Assembly (NCBI RefSeq): GCF_029338295.1
Contig: NZ_CP119791.1
Coordinates: 2,480,001 to 2,544,000, forward strand
Direction: 5' to 3'
DNA length: 64,000 nucleotides
DNA from: Haladaptatus sp. QDMS2
Lineage (GTDB): Archaea > Halobacteriota > Halobacteria > Halobacteriales > Halococcaceae
Made by a program: the position numbers and the translations under genes. Below the pieces are notes generated by a model. That model had not been told where the DNA came from, searched no databases, and saw only the letters and a program-made list of their open reading frames with translations. Positions 8,365-17,404 of this stretch are shown piece after piece. Every line of letters begins with the position of its first letter. Within the stretch, counting starts at the first letter, position 1.

Positions 8365-10056
8365 CTATTGTGAGAGGGTAACGTCCTTCAGGTACGGCCC
8401 GCCGATTGCAGTCGGGGTGTACCCGGAGACGCCGTTGGCGACGCCGCGAAGCTCCTGTGCGTGGTCGATGAAGACCCACGGAGCCTCGTCGTGTGCGAGT
8501 TGGGCAGCCTGGTTGTACTTCTCCGTGCGAGTTGCCTCGTCGTAGGTGGCCTGGCCCTCTTCGACGAGCGTCATGTACTCCTGATTCGCCCAGCCAGCGA
8601 CGTTGAGGGTGTTGAAGCCCTCGGTGTCGAAGGTGACGTAGTCCTGCCCGTCTGGCGATTCGACGCCGGGGTGGAGCAGTGCGTAGAAGAAGTTGTCCGG
8701 GTCGCCGTTGTCGGTGTACCAGCCGAGGAAACACGCGTCGTGTTTGCCCTCTGCGGTGTAGTCGAGGAACGGGTCGAACGACTGCTGGTTGATTTCGACG
8801 GTGATGCCGATGGCACCGAGGTCAGAGCGGACCTTCTCCGCGGTCGAAATCGGCGACGGGTTGTACCCGCGTGGGTTCTTGAACGTCGCGAGTTCGAAGG
8901 TGAAGCCGTCACCGTAGCCGGCCTCGTCGAGGAGTGACTGGGCCTTCTCCTGGTCGTATTTGTACTCCGAGATTTCGTCGTTGAAGCCGAGGACGTTCGA
9001 CGGAATCGGCTGGTTTGCCTGCTCTGCGAAGCCTTCGTAGATGTTGTCCACGATGGCTTTCGTGTCGATGGCGTAGCTGATAGCCTGGCGAACCTTCTTG
9101 TTGCGGAACTCCTCGCGCTTTGCGAAGTTGAACGCCATGTAGCCGATGTTGATACCCTCGAACTGTTCGAGGGAGGCGTTCGAGGAACTGTCCACGATTT
9201 TCGCTGCCTCGCTACCGAGGCCGTCCACGATGTGCGTCTCGCCCGCGTCAAGCGACTGGGCACGCGCCGTGTTCTGCTTCGTCGTGAGGAACACTGCTTC
9301 GTCCACCTTCGGACCGTCGCCCCAGTAGTCGTCGAAGGCTTCGAGACGGACGGTTTCCGTGCTGTCTTCGAGGGCCTTCAGCTGGAATGGACCGGTGCCG
9401 ACTGGGTCAGAAGAGAGGTCCGTGCCCTTCTCCTGGATGGCTTTCTCCGAGTGAACGGAGGAGGCGAACATCGCGAGGTTACGCAGGAACGGTGCGTACT
9501 TCTCTTTGAGTTCGATGGTGAGTTTGTAGTCCTCCTCTGCGTTGACACTCTTGATCCAGTTGCCGAGCGTGAACGGCCCGTACGCGGAGGCGTAGTCGGA
9601 GCCGGGGAAGTGTTCGTACTCGGTGTCCACGAAGCGGCGGTAGGTCGCCTTGAAGTCGGACGCGGTGAACTCCTCGCCGTTGTGGAATGTGACGCCCTCG
9701 CGGAGGGTGAGCGTGGCCGTCGTGCCCGAGAGGTCCCACTCCGTCGCGAGACCCTTCATGAGGGAGGTCTTGCCCGGCTCGAACATCACGAGCTGGTCGT
9801 ACATCTGGTTGGTGACCTTCACGTCCTCGCCCGAGGTCGTGTTCTGTGGGTCGAGGGTACCCGAGTGAGAGCCACGGGAGTAGAGCAGCGTGCCGCCCGA
9901 GCCGCCGTTGCCGCCGCCGTTCCCGTTGCCGTCACCGTTGCCACCGCCGTCGCCCTCATCGTTGCCCGCGATACAGCCGGCCATGGATGCAGCGACTGCT
10001 GCACCGCCTGCTGCCTTGAGGAAGCTACGACGCTTCAGGTTGTCTTCAGAAGACAT
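8365..10056 (-). CDS. dppA: ABC transporter substrate-binding lipoprotein, family 5
   Basis: The 563-residue protein starts with a twin-arginine signal (RRSFLK at residues 9-14), a hydrophobic stretch and a lipobox ending in Cys28 (SMAGC). Export is therefore folded via Tat, with lipid anchoring outside the cell. A Gly/Asn/Asp-rich linker (about 32-56) follows, and then the SBP_bac_5 domain with motifs such as LTLREGVTFHNGEEF and KVRQAISYAIDTK. It captures solute for the DppB/DppC channel. Peptide binding is the family default, and some members bind nickel or sugars. Confidence 0.92.
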   Translation of the reverse strand: MSSEDNLKRRSFLKAAGGAAVAASMAGCIAGNDEGDGGGNGDGNGNGGGNGGSGGTLLYSRGSHSGTLDPQNTTSGEDVKVTNQMYDQLVMFEPGKTSLMKGLATEWDLSGTTATLTLREGVTFHNGEEFTASDFKATYRRFVDTEYEHFPGSDYASAYGPFTLGNWIKSVNAEEDYKLTIELKEKYAPFLRNLAMFASSVHSEKAIQEKGTDLSSDPVGTGPFQLKALEDSTETVRLEAFDDYWGDGPKVDEAVFLTTKQNTARAQSLDAGETHIVDGLGSEAAKIVDSSSNASLEQFEGINIGYMAFNFAKREEFRNKKVRQAISYAIDTKAIVDNIYEGFAEQANQPIPSNVLGFNDEISEYKYDQEKAQSLLDEAGYGDGFTFELATFKNPRGYNPSPISTAEKVRSDLGAIGITVEINQQSFDPFLDYTAEGKHDACFLGWYTDNGDPDNFFYALLHPGVESPDGQDYVTFDTEGFNTLNVAGWANQEYMTLVEEGQATYDEATRTEKYNQAAQLAHDEAPWVFIDHAQELRGVANGVSGYTPTAIGGPYLKDVTLSQ

Positions 10057-10140
10057 GCGTCAAAGTCCAACATACATCATTGATAATAGTATCGGATATA
10101 TCTCGTGAACATAAGAACAGGCCCGAGAGGACCTCAAGAG

Positions 10141-12597
10141 CTAGTTTTCGGAGGGTTGGTCGTAGAGGTGGCAGGCAGCGGGATGAGACTCATCCTGCAA
10201 CAGTGGGCGGGACTGTTCACAGATGCTCGCAAATGTACTCCGGAGCGTGGCCGCGGCCTGCTCCCAGTCGCCGTCTGCGAGGTGGCGCATCGACTCTTCG
10301 ACCACGTCGCGAGGTTCGCCCGTGAGTTCCCGGTCGAACTCGCGGTCGTAGAGCGCGTCGATGAACGCGGTGAGTGGGGCCGGGTAGCCACCGTCGGTGG
10401 CGACGGCCGAAGACGCCTGTGAATCGGCCGTCGCCCAGACGGGGTCTAACACGAGGTCTTCGTTCTCGACGCGCTCGCGGAAGTCCATCACTTCGCGGTA
10501 GGCAGCCTGTTCGATGTCGAGGCCCTCCGGTGGGATGACCTGTGGACACCGCGTGCGGAAGTGGCAGCCAGAAGGTGGATTGATGGGGCTCGGCACGTCG
10601 CCTTCGAGCAGGATGCGGTCGGTCTCCGCGTGGGGGTCGGGTTCTGGAATCGCAGAGAGCAACGCCTGCGTGTAGGGATGGCGCGGGTCTGCGAACAGGT
10701 CGTCGGTTTCCGCGATTTCGACGACTTCCCCGAGGTACATCACGGCCACGCGGTCACACAGGTGGCGCACCACGGAGAGGTCGTGGGCGATGAACAGGTA
10801 GGTCAGGCCAAATTCGTGCTGGAGGTCTTCGAGCAGGTTCAGAATCTGGGCCTGCACACTTACGTCGAGCGCCGAGACTGGCTCGTCACAGACGATGAAG
10901 TCAGGGTCCACGGCGAGCGCACGGGCGATGCCGACGCGCTGGCGCTGGCCGCCGGAAATCTCGTGGGGGTACCGGTCGTACTGGGCGGGGTCGAGGCCGA
11001 CGGCCTCCATCAGTTCCTCGACGCGCTCGCGGCGACGACCCTCCGCGAGGTCGTGAATCTTGAGCGGTTCTTTGATGATTTGCCCGACGTTCATGCGCGG
11101 GTCGAGACTGGACATCGGGTCCTGGAAAATCATCTGCATGTCCCGGCGCAGCTCGCGCATCTCGGTCTTCGAGAGGTGGTTGATGTCCTCTCCCTGGAAC
11201 ACCACGGTCCCTTCGGTTGGGTCGAGCAGTCGCAGGACGGTCCGCCCGGTCGTGGATTTGCCACAGCCAGATTCGCCGACGAGGCCGAGCGTTTCGCCCT
11301 CGTAAATATCTAAGTCCACACCGTCTACGGCTTTCACGCTCTCCGGGTTCTTCGCGAGCAGTTCGTCTAACATCCCGTCTGCCTTCGAGAAGTGCTTTTT
11401 CAGGTCGCGCACGGAGAGAATTTGCTCTGCGTCGTAGTCCACCGTGGACTCGTGGGCGGAGACACCCTCGCGGTCTGCGCCGTACTCGTCCTTGTCGAAC
11501 GATTCGAAGATGCACTTCGCCCGGTGGTCTACGTCTTCGGGACCGTGCTGGAGGAACGGAATCTCACCTGCGGTACACTCCTCGGTCGCCCACGGACACC
11601 GGTCTGCAAAGTGGCACCCGTCGGGCATATCGATGAGACCCGGGACGTTCCCCTCGATTGGCGTGAGGCGGTCTGCGTCCTCGCGCGGGATGGATTCGAG
11701 CAGCGCGTAGGTGTAGGGGTGACTCGGGTTGTCGAAGATTTCCTCGACTGGCCCCTCTTCGACGATTTCGCCGGCGTACATCACGGCCACGCGGTCGCAG
11801 GTCTCTGCGACCACGCCGAGGTCGTGGGTAATGAACAGGACGGACATCCCGAGGTCGTCCTGGAGTTCGTTGATGAGTTCGAGAATCTGGGCCTGAATCG
11901 TCACGTCGAGGGCCGTCGTCGGCTCGTCTGCGATGAGCAACTGGGGCTGGCAAGCGAGCGCGATGGCGATGAGCACGCGCTGGCGCATCCCGCCGGAGAA
12001 CTCGTGTGGGTAGCTCTCGATGCGGGCTTCGGGTTCCGGAATGCCTACCGCAGAAAGAATGTCGATGGTGTCCTCGAGAATCTCCTCGCTCATGTCGGAG
12101 CCGAGTTTCGGCAGGATTTCTCGGACGGCGTTCAGCCACGAGTCCTTCCGGCGGCCCCCGTACTGGTGGAGACGCAGGCTCTCTGCGACCTGCTCGCCAA
12201 CGGTGAGCGCCGGGTTGAGCGACGTCATCGGGTCCTGGAAAATCATGCTCATCGCGCCGCCGCGAATCTCGCGCATGGCCGATTCAGGCGCGTTCGTGAT
12301 GTCGATGACGCCCTCGTCCTGGTCGACGAACTGGTCCGAATTCTTGTACTTGCGTGCGAGTTCGTCGGCGACCTCGGGAGCGTGAAACGTCACCGACCCG
12401 CCGGCGATGTGTCCCGGGTCGTCGACCAGGTTCATCGTCGAGAGTGCGGTCACGCTCTTGCCCGAGCCCGATTCGCCGACGAGGCCCACGGTTTCGCCTT
12501 CGCGAATCGTGAGGTCGATCCCGTCCACTGCCTTCACGGCACCCCGCTCCGTGTTGAACTGCGTGCGGAGGCCCGATATGGAGAGCAGGTCGGTCAT
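10141..12597 (-). CDS. fused two-domain ABC ATPase (DppD-DppF type)
   Basis: The 818-residue protein joins the two ATPases that are separate in bacterial Opp/Dpp systems. The first domain has Walker A GESGSGKS (41-48), signature LSGG-like FSGGMRQRV, Walker [13 protein letters not shown] and the oligopeptide C-terminal module ([10 protein letters not shown], then a Cys pair in [12 protein letters not shown]). The second domain, from about residue 395, repeats this with GESGCGKS near 440, ISGGQRQRV and DEPVSALD, then [14 protein letters not shown]-terminal tail of about 110 residues is extra. It powers the importer encoded downstream. The receptor gene starts 84 nt after its stop. Confidence 0.92.
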   Translation of the reverse strand: MTDLLSISGLRTQFNTERGAVKAVDGIDLTIREGETVGLVGESGSGKSVTALSTMNLVDDPGHIAGGSVTFHAPEVADELARKYKNSDQFVDQDEGVIDITNAPESAMREIRGGAMSMIFQDPMTSLNPALTVGEQVAESLRLHQYGGRRKDSWLNAVREILPKLGSDMSEEILEDTIDILSAVGIPEPEARIESYPHEFSGGMRQRVLIAIALACQPQLLIADEPTTALDVTIQAQILELINELQDDLGMSVLFITHDLGVVAETCDRVAVMYAGEIVEEGPVEEIFDNPSHPYTYALLESIPREDADRLTPIEGNVPGLIDMPDGCHFADRCPWATEECTAGEIPFLQHGPEDVDHRAKCIFESFDKDEYGADREGVSAHESTVDYDAEQILSVRDLKKHFSKADGMLDELLAKNPESVKAVDGVDLDIYEGETLGLVGESGCGKSTTGRTVLRLLDPTEGTVVFQGEDINHLSKTEMRELRRDMQMIFQDPMSSLDPRMNVGQIIKEPLKIHDLAEGRRRERVEELMEAVGLDPAQYDRYPHEISGGQRQRVGIARALAVDPDFIVCDEPVSALDVSVQAQILNLLEDLQHEFGLTYLFIAHDLSVVRHLCDRVAVMYLGEVVEIAETDDLFADPRHPYTQALLSAIPEPDPHAETDRILLEGDVPSPINPPSGCHFRTRCPQVIPPEGLDIEQAAYREVMDFRERVENEDLVLDPVWATADSQASSAVATDGGYPAPLTAFIDALYDREFDRELTGEPRDVVEESMRHLADGDWEQAAATLRSTFASICEQSRPLLQDESHPAACHLYDQPSEN

Positions 12598-12619
12598 TGA
12601 GGCAAATTTTGAAATCTCA

Positions 12620-12630
12620 CTATAAACCAG
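12620..12630 (-). promoter_or_regulatory. TATA box of the transporter ATPase gene
   Basis: On the minus strand GGTTTATAGTG is centred about 28 nt before the ATG at 12597, consistent with a leaderless transcript that starts the transporter operon. Confidence 0.5.
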
Positions 12631-12707
12631 TACCGAATGTCCCTAACACCCACGCGAACCGACCCCACAGCCGAACCCTTTTGAACCACGGCGGGTCACG
12701 TACGGGT

Positions 12708-13190
12708 ATGTCTGAGGAAGCCCACAACCCGCTTGGCCGGGTCTCCGGCCAGTGGGACGCCGTGCTCGCCGACATGGAGGCGACCGCCGAGGAGTACCGC
12801 GACGACAACTGGGAGGTCGTCGAGTTACACCCCGGCGACAGCGTCGCCATCGCGGACGAGGTGCGCTACGGTATCGACCTCATCGTCTCCTCCTCCGAAT
12901 TCGAGGAACTCGCCGGCTGGATGGACAACGAACACGCCGAGTTCGACTCCTACGAGGTGTTTCGCGCCGGGAACGAGGACATCATCTACCTCTTGCTAGT
13001 TATCCGCGACGAACGCGCAAAACGCGCCATCTGCCTCCCGGCGTACTACGACGTGCGAGCCGGTGGCGACATGATTTCGCGTGCCCGCGAAGAAGGTGTC
13101 GTCTACACCCACGTCCGACGACTCTCGACCGACCGCATCATCACGTTCACCCACGAGCAGGCGGCGATGTTGTTGCCACAGCGAGACTAG
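12708..13190 (+). CDS. haloarchaeal protein of unknown function, 160 aa
   Basis: The 160-residue acidic soluble protein begins MSEEAHNPLGRVSGQWDAV. It has no signal peptide, membrane segment or recognisable catalytic motif. The pattern of alternating hydrophobic strands (IIYLLLVIRDERAKRAICLP) suggests a compact alpha/beta domain. It resembles uncharacterised proteins common in haloarchaea, but I cannot name a function. The ATG at 12708 follows GTACGGGT rather than a clear ribosome site. It stands alone between the transporter and a convergent flavoprotein gene. Confidence 0.75.
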   Translation: MSEEAHNPLGRVSGQWDAVLADMEATAEEYRDDNWEVVELHPGDSVAIADEVRYGIDLIVSSSEFEELAGWMDNEHAEFDSYEVFRAGNEDIIYLLLVIRDERAKRAICLPAYYDVRAGGDMISRAREEGVVYTHVRRLSTDRIITFTHEQAAMLLPQRD

Positions 13191-13227
13191 GCGGATTTCG
13201 GGGTATAGTGAGAAAGAGTGGAGAGGC

Positions 13228-14622
13228 TCAGACAGTCGGTTTGATGTTCTGGTTCAACCGGAACAGATTGTCCGGGTCCCACTTATTTTTGAGCGCAACG
13301 AGGCGGTCGTAGTTCTCCAGATACGCCATCGATTGCTCACCGTCGGATTCGGTTGTGAAGTTCACGTAGGTTCCACCGGTCGCGTGGGGGGCTAACGCCT
13401 CGAAGTACTCCCGAGTCCACCCAATACACGCATCATCTTGGTTGGGGCTTTGCCAGCGTGTCGTGATGTTCACCAAGAAATCTGCGTCTCGGTGGGGATA
13501 GGCCGTCGCATCCGAAGGAACGCGATTTACCGCACCGCCGAGGTGGGTGACAGAGACGCGCGTTTCAGGCGTTGGCGGTGAAATGGCGTGGTCAGTGATG
13601 CAATCAAGCGCTTCGGCAGACGGGGATTTGAAATTGTGCGACTTCCAGAAATAGCGCTCGCCGGCCGGATACGACGCGTCGAACGCCTGTTGCCACTCGA
13701 CGAACCGCCACGGTTCGACCGTGTCGGCGAGGAGCGTGCCCAGTTTCTTGAACGGCGCAATCGCCTCCCAGCCGTCTTCGACGGCACCCGAGAATATCGG
13801 AATAACCGAGAGAATCCGTTTGCCGTGGTACACTTCCGGGATGAACGGTTCGGGAGCAGCGGTGGAGAAATTGAGCCACACGGACAACTCGTCGGGAGCG
13901 TTTGCAGCGTGCTCCCACCACGACCGGACGACCGAGTGTGCCTCTGCAGCAGGATAAATAAGCAACCCCGCGAGAACCCCCTCCAGTTCGTGGAGGGCGA
14001 ACTCGAAGTTTGTCACGATGCCGAAGTTGCCACTGCCGCCCCGAACGCCCCAGAACAGGTCGGGGTTGCGCTCAGCACTGGCGTGGACGAGTTCGCCCTG
14101 CGCTGTGACGAGGTCTATCGACCGGAGGTTGTCTATCGTCAATCCGTGTTTTCGACAGAGATAGCCGAACCCACCACCGAGGGCCAGTCCTGCGACGCCC
14201 GTGATTGAAACGACGCCCGCGGGTGCGACAAGGCCGAGCGGCGCGGTTTCGTGGTCAACGTCGCCCAATCGCGCGCCGGGGCCGACGTGAACCGTTCGGG
14301 CCTCGGTATCGACACGGACGGAAGTCATGTTACAGAGGTCAATTTGGAGGCCACCGTCACAGACGGCATTCCCCGCAACGTTGTGGCCACCGCCTTTCAC
14401 GGCAATCACGAGGTCGTGTTCTCGGGCGAAATCGACCGCAGCCATCACGTCGGCAGCCCCAGTCGGACGCACGACGACAGCAGGGCGGCGGTCGATCATC
14501 GCGTTGTATACCGTCCGAGCCTCGTCGTATCCGTCGTCGCCCGGTTGAATCACCTGCCCGCGTATGTTCGCCTTGAGCCCACGTACTGCACTATCAGCTC
14601 CCGAGTTCGTGGTAAGTGCCAT
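13228..14622 (-). CDS. FAD-binding oxidoreductase, berberine-bridge-like
   Basis: The 464-residue protein has the PCMH-type FAD domain at about 47-215 and a C-terminal BBE domain. GGGHNVAGNAV contains His80, expected to carry 8-alpha-linked FAD. The position that in plant bicovalent enzymes holds a cysteine reads VSITGVAGLALGGGFG, so attachment is probably monocovalent. The C-terminal motif TYVNFTTES and the ending LKNKWDPDNLFRLNQNI are typical of the family. Substrates range from sugars to alkaloids and are unknown here. Codon third positions look less GC-biased than in neighbours, and with the patchy distribution of the family this hints at transfer. ATG 14622 is preferred to the GTG one codon upstream. 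Confidence 0.88.
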   Translation of the reverse strand: MALTTNSGADSAVRGLKANIRGQVIQPGDDGYDEARTVYNAMIDRRPAVVVRPTGAADVMAAVDFAREHDLVIAVKGGGHNVAGNAVCDGGLQIDLCNMTSVRVDTEARTVHVGPGARLGDVDHETAPLGLVAPAGVVSITGVAGLALGGGFGYLCRKHGLTIDNLRSIDLVTAQGELVHASAERNPDLFWGVRGGSGNFGIVTNFEFALHELEGVLAGLLIYPAAEAHSVVRSWWEHAANAPDELSVWLNFSTAAPEPFIPEVYHGKRILSVIPIFSGAVEDGWEAIAPFKKLGTLLADTVEPWRFVEWQQAFDASYPAGERYFWKSHNFKSPSAEALDCITDHAISPPTPETRVSVTHLGGAVNRVPSDATAYPHRDADFLVNITTRWQSPNQDDACIGWTREYFEALAPHATGGTYVNFTTESDGEQSMAYLENYDRLVALKNKWDPDNLFRLNQNIKPTV

Positions 14623-14701
14623 CACAGCTCACAGTTACCAGACGCTTCCCGATTGCATAAACTCACACGCCAGACGCCTGCTCGGTGATGTTCCAGAAAA
14701 G

Positions 14702-14713
14702 CAGTGACCACTG
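14702..14713. repeat. 12-bp palindrome upstream of the FAD oxidoreductase gene
   Basis: CAGTG and CACTG are separated by AC, 80 nt before the start of the flavoprotein gene. It is operator-like in form. No regulator is adjacent. Confidence 0.3.
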
Positions 14714-14765
14714 AGAAATGAAAGCGACTGCCGTCACCGACTGCAACGAAACGGGGCGGGCAATC

Positions 14766-15428
14766 TCAGGGTTCGTGAATGCACCCGCACTCGGGGCACT
14801 CGACTTCTTCGTACCGTAATTCCTGACTCGCCTGGCGCACCTCGCGCATCACGGTCGAAATCCGCTCTTCTGCGGCCAGTTCCTCGTCCACCGCGAGGTC
14901 CACGCCTTCGACTTCGAGGAGGAATTTCGCCACCTCCGTCGCCTCGTACATCACGTCGTCGAGTTCCTCCGCGGTGAAGAAGTCGCACATCGCGCCGTAG
15001 AGGAAGGTCGCCCCGGCTTTGCGAACCTTGCCTTCGAACGACGACCGGGCCTGATTGACGGCCTGTGGCGAGTAGGTGTCCGTCATGAACGGGACGAGTT
15101 CCGGCAGGTTCTTGCCGATTTTCGTCATCTCGACGCCCGTCTCGGTGCGGAAATCAGAGCAGAGACGCGCGATGGCCCACTCGCGGGCGGTGATGTGCGT
15201 TCGGTCGCGCAGGAACTGGTTGACGCGCTCGTAGGCCGCCCCGTCCATCTTCGAGAAGCGGGCGTACTCGCGGACGTCCGCGGGGATGTCGCGTTCCGGC
15301 TGGTCCTGGGCGGCTGCGTCCGCCGCGTCATCTCCGGAGTGTGCGGTCTCCGCTGGCGCTGCTGATTGCTCCTCCGTGCCCGATTCCTCGCGTGCTGGCT
15401 CCTCGGAAGCCGGCGGGTCGCCTGCCAT
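14766..15428 (-). CDS. haloarchaeal DUF5806-like protein
   Basis: The 220-residue protein has a disordered acidic N-terminus (about 1-45, rich in Glu, Ala and Ser) followed by an alpha-helical core and ends with CPECGC at 211-216, a half zinc-ribbon. I associate this architecture with the uncharacterised DUF5806 family of haloarchaea, from memory only. No catalytic motif is visible. It is divergent from the UspA gene at 15509 with an 80-nt gap. Confidence 0.75.
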   Translation of the reverse strand: MAGDPPASEEPAREESGTEEQSAAPAETAHSGDDAADAAAQDQPERDIPADVREYARFSKMDGAAYERVNQFLRDRTHITAREWAIARLCSDFRTETGVEMTKIGKNLPELVPFMTDTYSPQAVNQARSSFEGKVRKAGATFLYGAMCDFFTAEELDDVMYEATEVAKFLLEVEGVDLAVDEELAAEERISTVMREVRQASQELRYEEVECPECGCIHEP

Positions 15429-15508
15429 ACCTCACCCAGTTTCGCCGGCCCCAAAACCGTATCGACGGAGGGACAACGACTTTGCCGCCGGGTCGCCTTG
15501 CTGGGCGT

Positions 15509-15877
15509 ATGAAGGTCCTGCTGGGCATCGGTGGCAGCGACGACTCCCTCCACGCGCTGGAGGAGGTCGTCGAACGCACCAAAGTGACGGGCGACACCCT
15601 CACCGTCGCGATTCTCGACAACCCCGAGTCCGACCGCGCGACCGCCACGGTCGAACGACGGGTACGCGAGGTCCTGGACGACGGCGGCGTCGAAGCGAAC
15701 ATCCAGCACCTCTCGGGCCATCCCGGGAGCAAACTGGTAGAACTGGCAGACAGCGGCGAATTCGACCGCGTGGTTCTCGGCGGCGGCCAGCGCAGTCCGA
15801 TGGGGAAGATAAACCTCGGGAGCATCTCCGAATTCGTCCTCCTCAACTCGAGAACGTCGGTGACGCTCATCCGATGA
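15509..15877 (+). CDS. UspA family universal stress protein
   Basis: The 122-residue protein has the Usp fold signature, with MKVLLGIGGSDDS at the N-terminus and VVLGGGQRSPMGKINLGS near the C-terminus. The ATP-binding motif of the family is G-x2-G-x9-G-S/T. Here the second glycine of that spacing is replaced (GGGQ), so nucleotide binding is uncertain. The stop codon overlaps the start of the GNAT gene (ATGA at 15874), so the two are coupled. Confidence 0.85.
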   Translation: MKVLLGIGGSDDSLHALEEVVERTKVTGDTLTVAILDNPESDRATATVERRVREVLDDGGVEANIQHLSGHPGSKLVELADSGEFDRVVLGGGQRSPMGKINLGSISEFVLLNSRTSVTLIR

Positions 15878-16398
15878 GTCACGAAATCTATCCCGAAGAG
15901 GTGGCGGGACCCTTCGAGAAACCGCCGCGCTCGGTCACGGACAAGGATGGCCGCGAGATAGCCGTCGAGACCTACGACGGCGAGGACGTGTCAGACCTCG
16001 TCGCGATGTACACCGAGTTCGACCCCGCAGACCGCGCTCAGGGCATCCCGCCCGTCCGCGAGGAGGGGATTCGCGAGTGGCTCGAAAATATCGTCCCGAA
16101 GGGCTACAACGTGGTCGCCCGCAACGAGGGCGACGTCATCGGCCACGCGACGCTCGTCCCCGACGGCGAGGAGGCCTACGAACTCGCCATCTTCGTCCTC
16201 CACGACTACCAGGGAGCAGGCATCGGCTCTGCGCTGTTGACCGCACTGCTCGGCGAGGGTGCAGCCCGCGGCGTCGAGAAGGTGTGGCTCACCGTCGAAC
16301 GGTGGAACGCCGCGGCTATCGGGCTGTATCACAAGGTCGGCTTCGAGACGAGTGGGAGCGAGAGTTTCGAACTCGAGATGTCGATTCGGCTAAACTGA
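15874..16398 (+). CDS. GNAT family N-acetyltransferase
   Basis: The 174-residue protein has the GNAT core. Beta4 (AYELAIFVLHDYQGAGIG) is followed by the acetyl-CoA pyrophosphate loop Gln-Gly-Ala-Gly-Ile-Gly, then ALLTALLGEGAARGVEKVWLTV and the C-terminal NAAAIGLYHKVGFET strand typical of the fold. It transfers an acetyl group from acetyl-CoA to an amine or protein. Translation coupling to an upstream UspA and the proximity of two further UspA genes suggest a stress context. A UspA target is only a guess. Confidence 0.88.
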   Translation: MSHEIYPEEVAGPFEKPPRSVTDKDGREIAVETYDGEDVSDLVAMYTEFDPADRAQGIPPVREEGIREWLENIVPKGYNVVARNEGDVIGHATLVPDGEEAYELAIFVLHDYQGAGIGSALLTALLGEGAARGVEKVWLTVERWNAAAIGLYHKVGFETSGSESFELEMSIRLN

Positions 16399-16839
16399 GA
16401 GGACGGGCTGGCTCGCGTAGAGCAACACGTATTCTGCGGATTTCGAGAGAACTTCGTCCGGACGACCGGTGAGCGGTTCGCGCGGAATGACGAGGAAGTC
16501 AGCGTCCACCTCGTCGGCCACGTCGAGGATGACGCTGCCGGGGTGCTGGGTCTTGCGCTTGAGCGAGAAGCCAGCGGCGGCGGAGTGGCCGATGGTGACT
16601 CCCTCGGGGACGATGGATTCGAGCGATTCGACGAACGTCTCCATCCGGTTTGCGACGGTCTCGGGTTCGAGTTCGCCGGTCGCCATCGCACGGACGGAGT
16701 CTTCGCTTACGATGCTCAGGATGTGGACCGATGCGCCGTAACGTTCGGCGATCGCGAGTGCGTACTCGGCAGCCTGCATGGACGCTTCGCTGCCGTCTAC
16801 GGGGGCGAGCACCGTGTCGACTGAAACGGGCGCAGCCAT
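16390..16839 (-). CDS. UspA family protein without ATP-binding motif
   Basis: The 149-residue Usp-fold protein begins MAAPVSVDTVLAPVDGSEAS, with the conserved Asp-Gly-Ser. The expected glycine-rich nucleotide loop reads PREPLTGRPDEVLSKS and lacks the G-x2-G-x9-G pattern, which places it with the non-ATP-binding type. The 3' end overlaps the convergent GNAT gene by 9 nt. A TTTTTTA element lies 27 nt upstream of its ATG. Confidence 0.85.
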   Translation of the reverse strand: MAAPVSVDTVLAPVDGSEASMQAAEYALAIAERYGASVHILSIVSEDSVRAMATGELEPETVANRMETFVESLESIVPEGVTIGHSAAAGFSLKRKTQHPGSVILDVADEVDADFLVIPREPLTGRPDEVLSKSAEYVLLYASQPVLSV

Positions 16840-16862
16840 GTCGCAACCTGCGTCGCCCCACC

Positions 16863-16899
16863 TAAAAAAGCCTCCGAGGGTGGACAGGCAGAGTTTATA
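16863..16899. promoter_or_regulatory. divergent promoters of two UspA genes
   Basis: On the minus strand TTTTTTA (16863-16869) is 27 nt before the ATG at 16839. On the plus strand TTTATA (16894-16899) is 27 nt before the ATG at 16924. Both fit leaderless transcripts, and the two boxes are only about 25 bp apart, so regulation could be joint. Confidence 0.6.
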
Positions 16900-16923
16900 C
16901 ACTATCGACCAGAAGATGGACGC

Positions 16924-17358
16924 ATGATAGACTCCGTGGTCATCGCGACCGACGGCTCTGCGAGCGTAGAGCGAGCCGTCACCGTGGCACTCGACCTCGC
17001 AGACCGCTTCGATGCCACGGTCCACGCGCTCTACGTCGTCGACGACAGCGAGATAGACACCGCCCCCGACACCATCCGCGACGAGTTCCGCGACGCGCTC
17101 GAAGCCTCCGCCGACGAGGCGCTTTCCGCCGTCAAAGACGCCGCGAGCGGCGAGGTCATCACCGCAATCGAAACGGGTCGCCCGGCGAGCGTCATCTGCG
17201 AGTACGCCCGCGACAACGACGTCGACGTGGTCGCAACGGGCACGCGAGGCCGCCACGGCGAACACCGCTTCCTGCTCGGCAGCGTTGCGGAGACGGTCGT
17301 CCGTCGGTGCTCGGTTCCCGTCCTCACGGTCCGCCAGCTCGAAGGCGAACCCGCCTGA
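16924..17358 (+). CDS. UspA family universal stress protein, ATP-binding type
   Basis: The 144-residue protein is a canonical UspA. It opens with MIDSVVIATDGSAS and carries the complete nucleotide loop GTRGRHGEHRFLLGS, which fits G-x2-G-x9-G-S exactly. It ends with SVPVLTVR. It is the only one of the three UspA proteins here with the full motif, so a hetero-complex with the degenerate partners is conceivable. Family roles are stress survival and nucleotide sensing in the cytoplasm. Confidence 0.9.
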   Translation: MIDSVVIATDGSASVERAVTVALDLADRFDATVHALYVVDDSEIDTAPDTIRDEFRDALEASADEALSAVKDAASGEVITAIETGRPASVICEYARDNDVDVVATGTRGRHGEHRFLLGSVAETVVRRCSVPVLTVRQLEGEPA

Positions 17359-17404
17359 GCCCGGCCCGCTCAACCGAGTCGTTCTTTTCGCGTCAGTTCG
17401 TCGA

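Noticed and set aside
9885-9961. low-complexity Gly/Asn/Asp tract in the substrate-binding protein
   Set aside because: Such linkers after the lipid anchor are normal in haloarchaeal lipoproteins, so it is not a repeat element or a sequencing artefact.
10141-12597. fusion of the two transporter ATPases as a unique event
   Set aside because: Both domains are complete and fused DppD-DppF proteins are frequent in haloarchaea, so it is annotated but not counted as novel.
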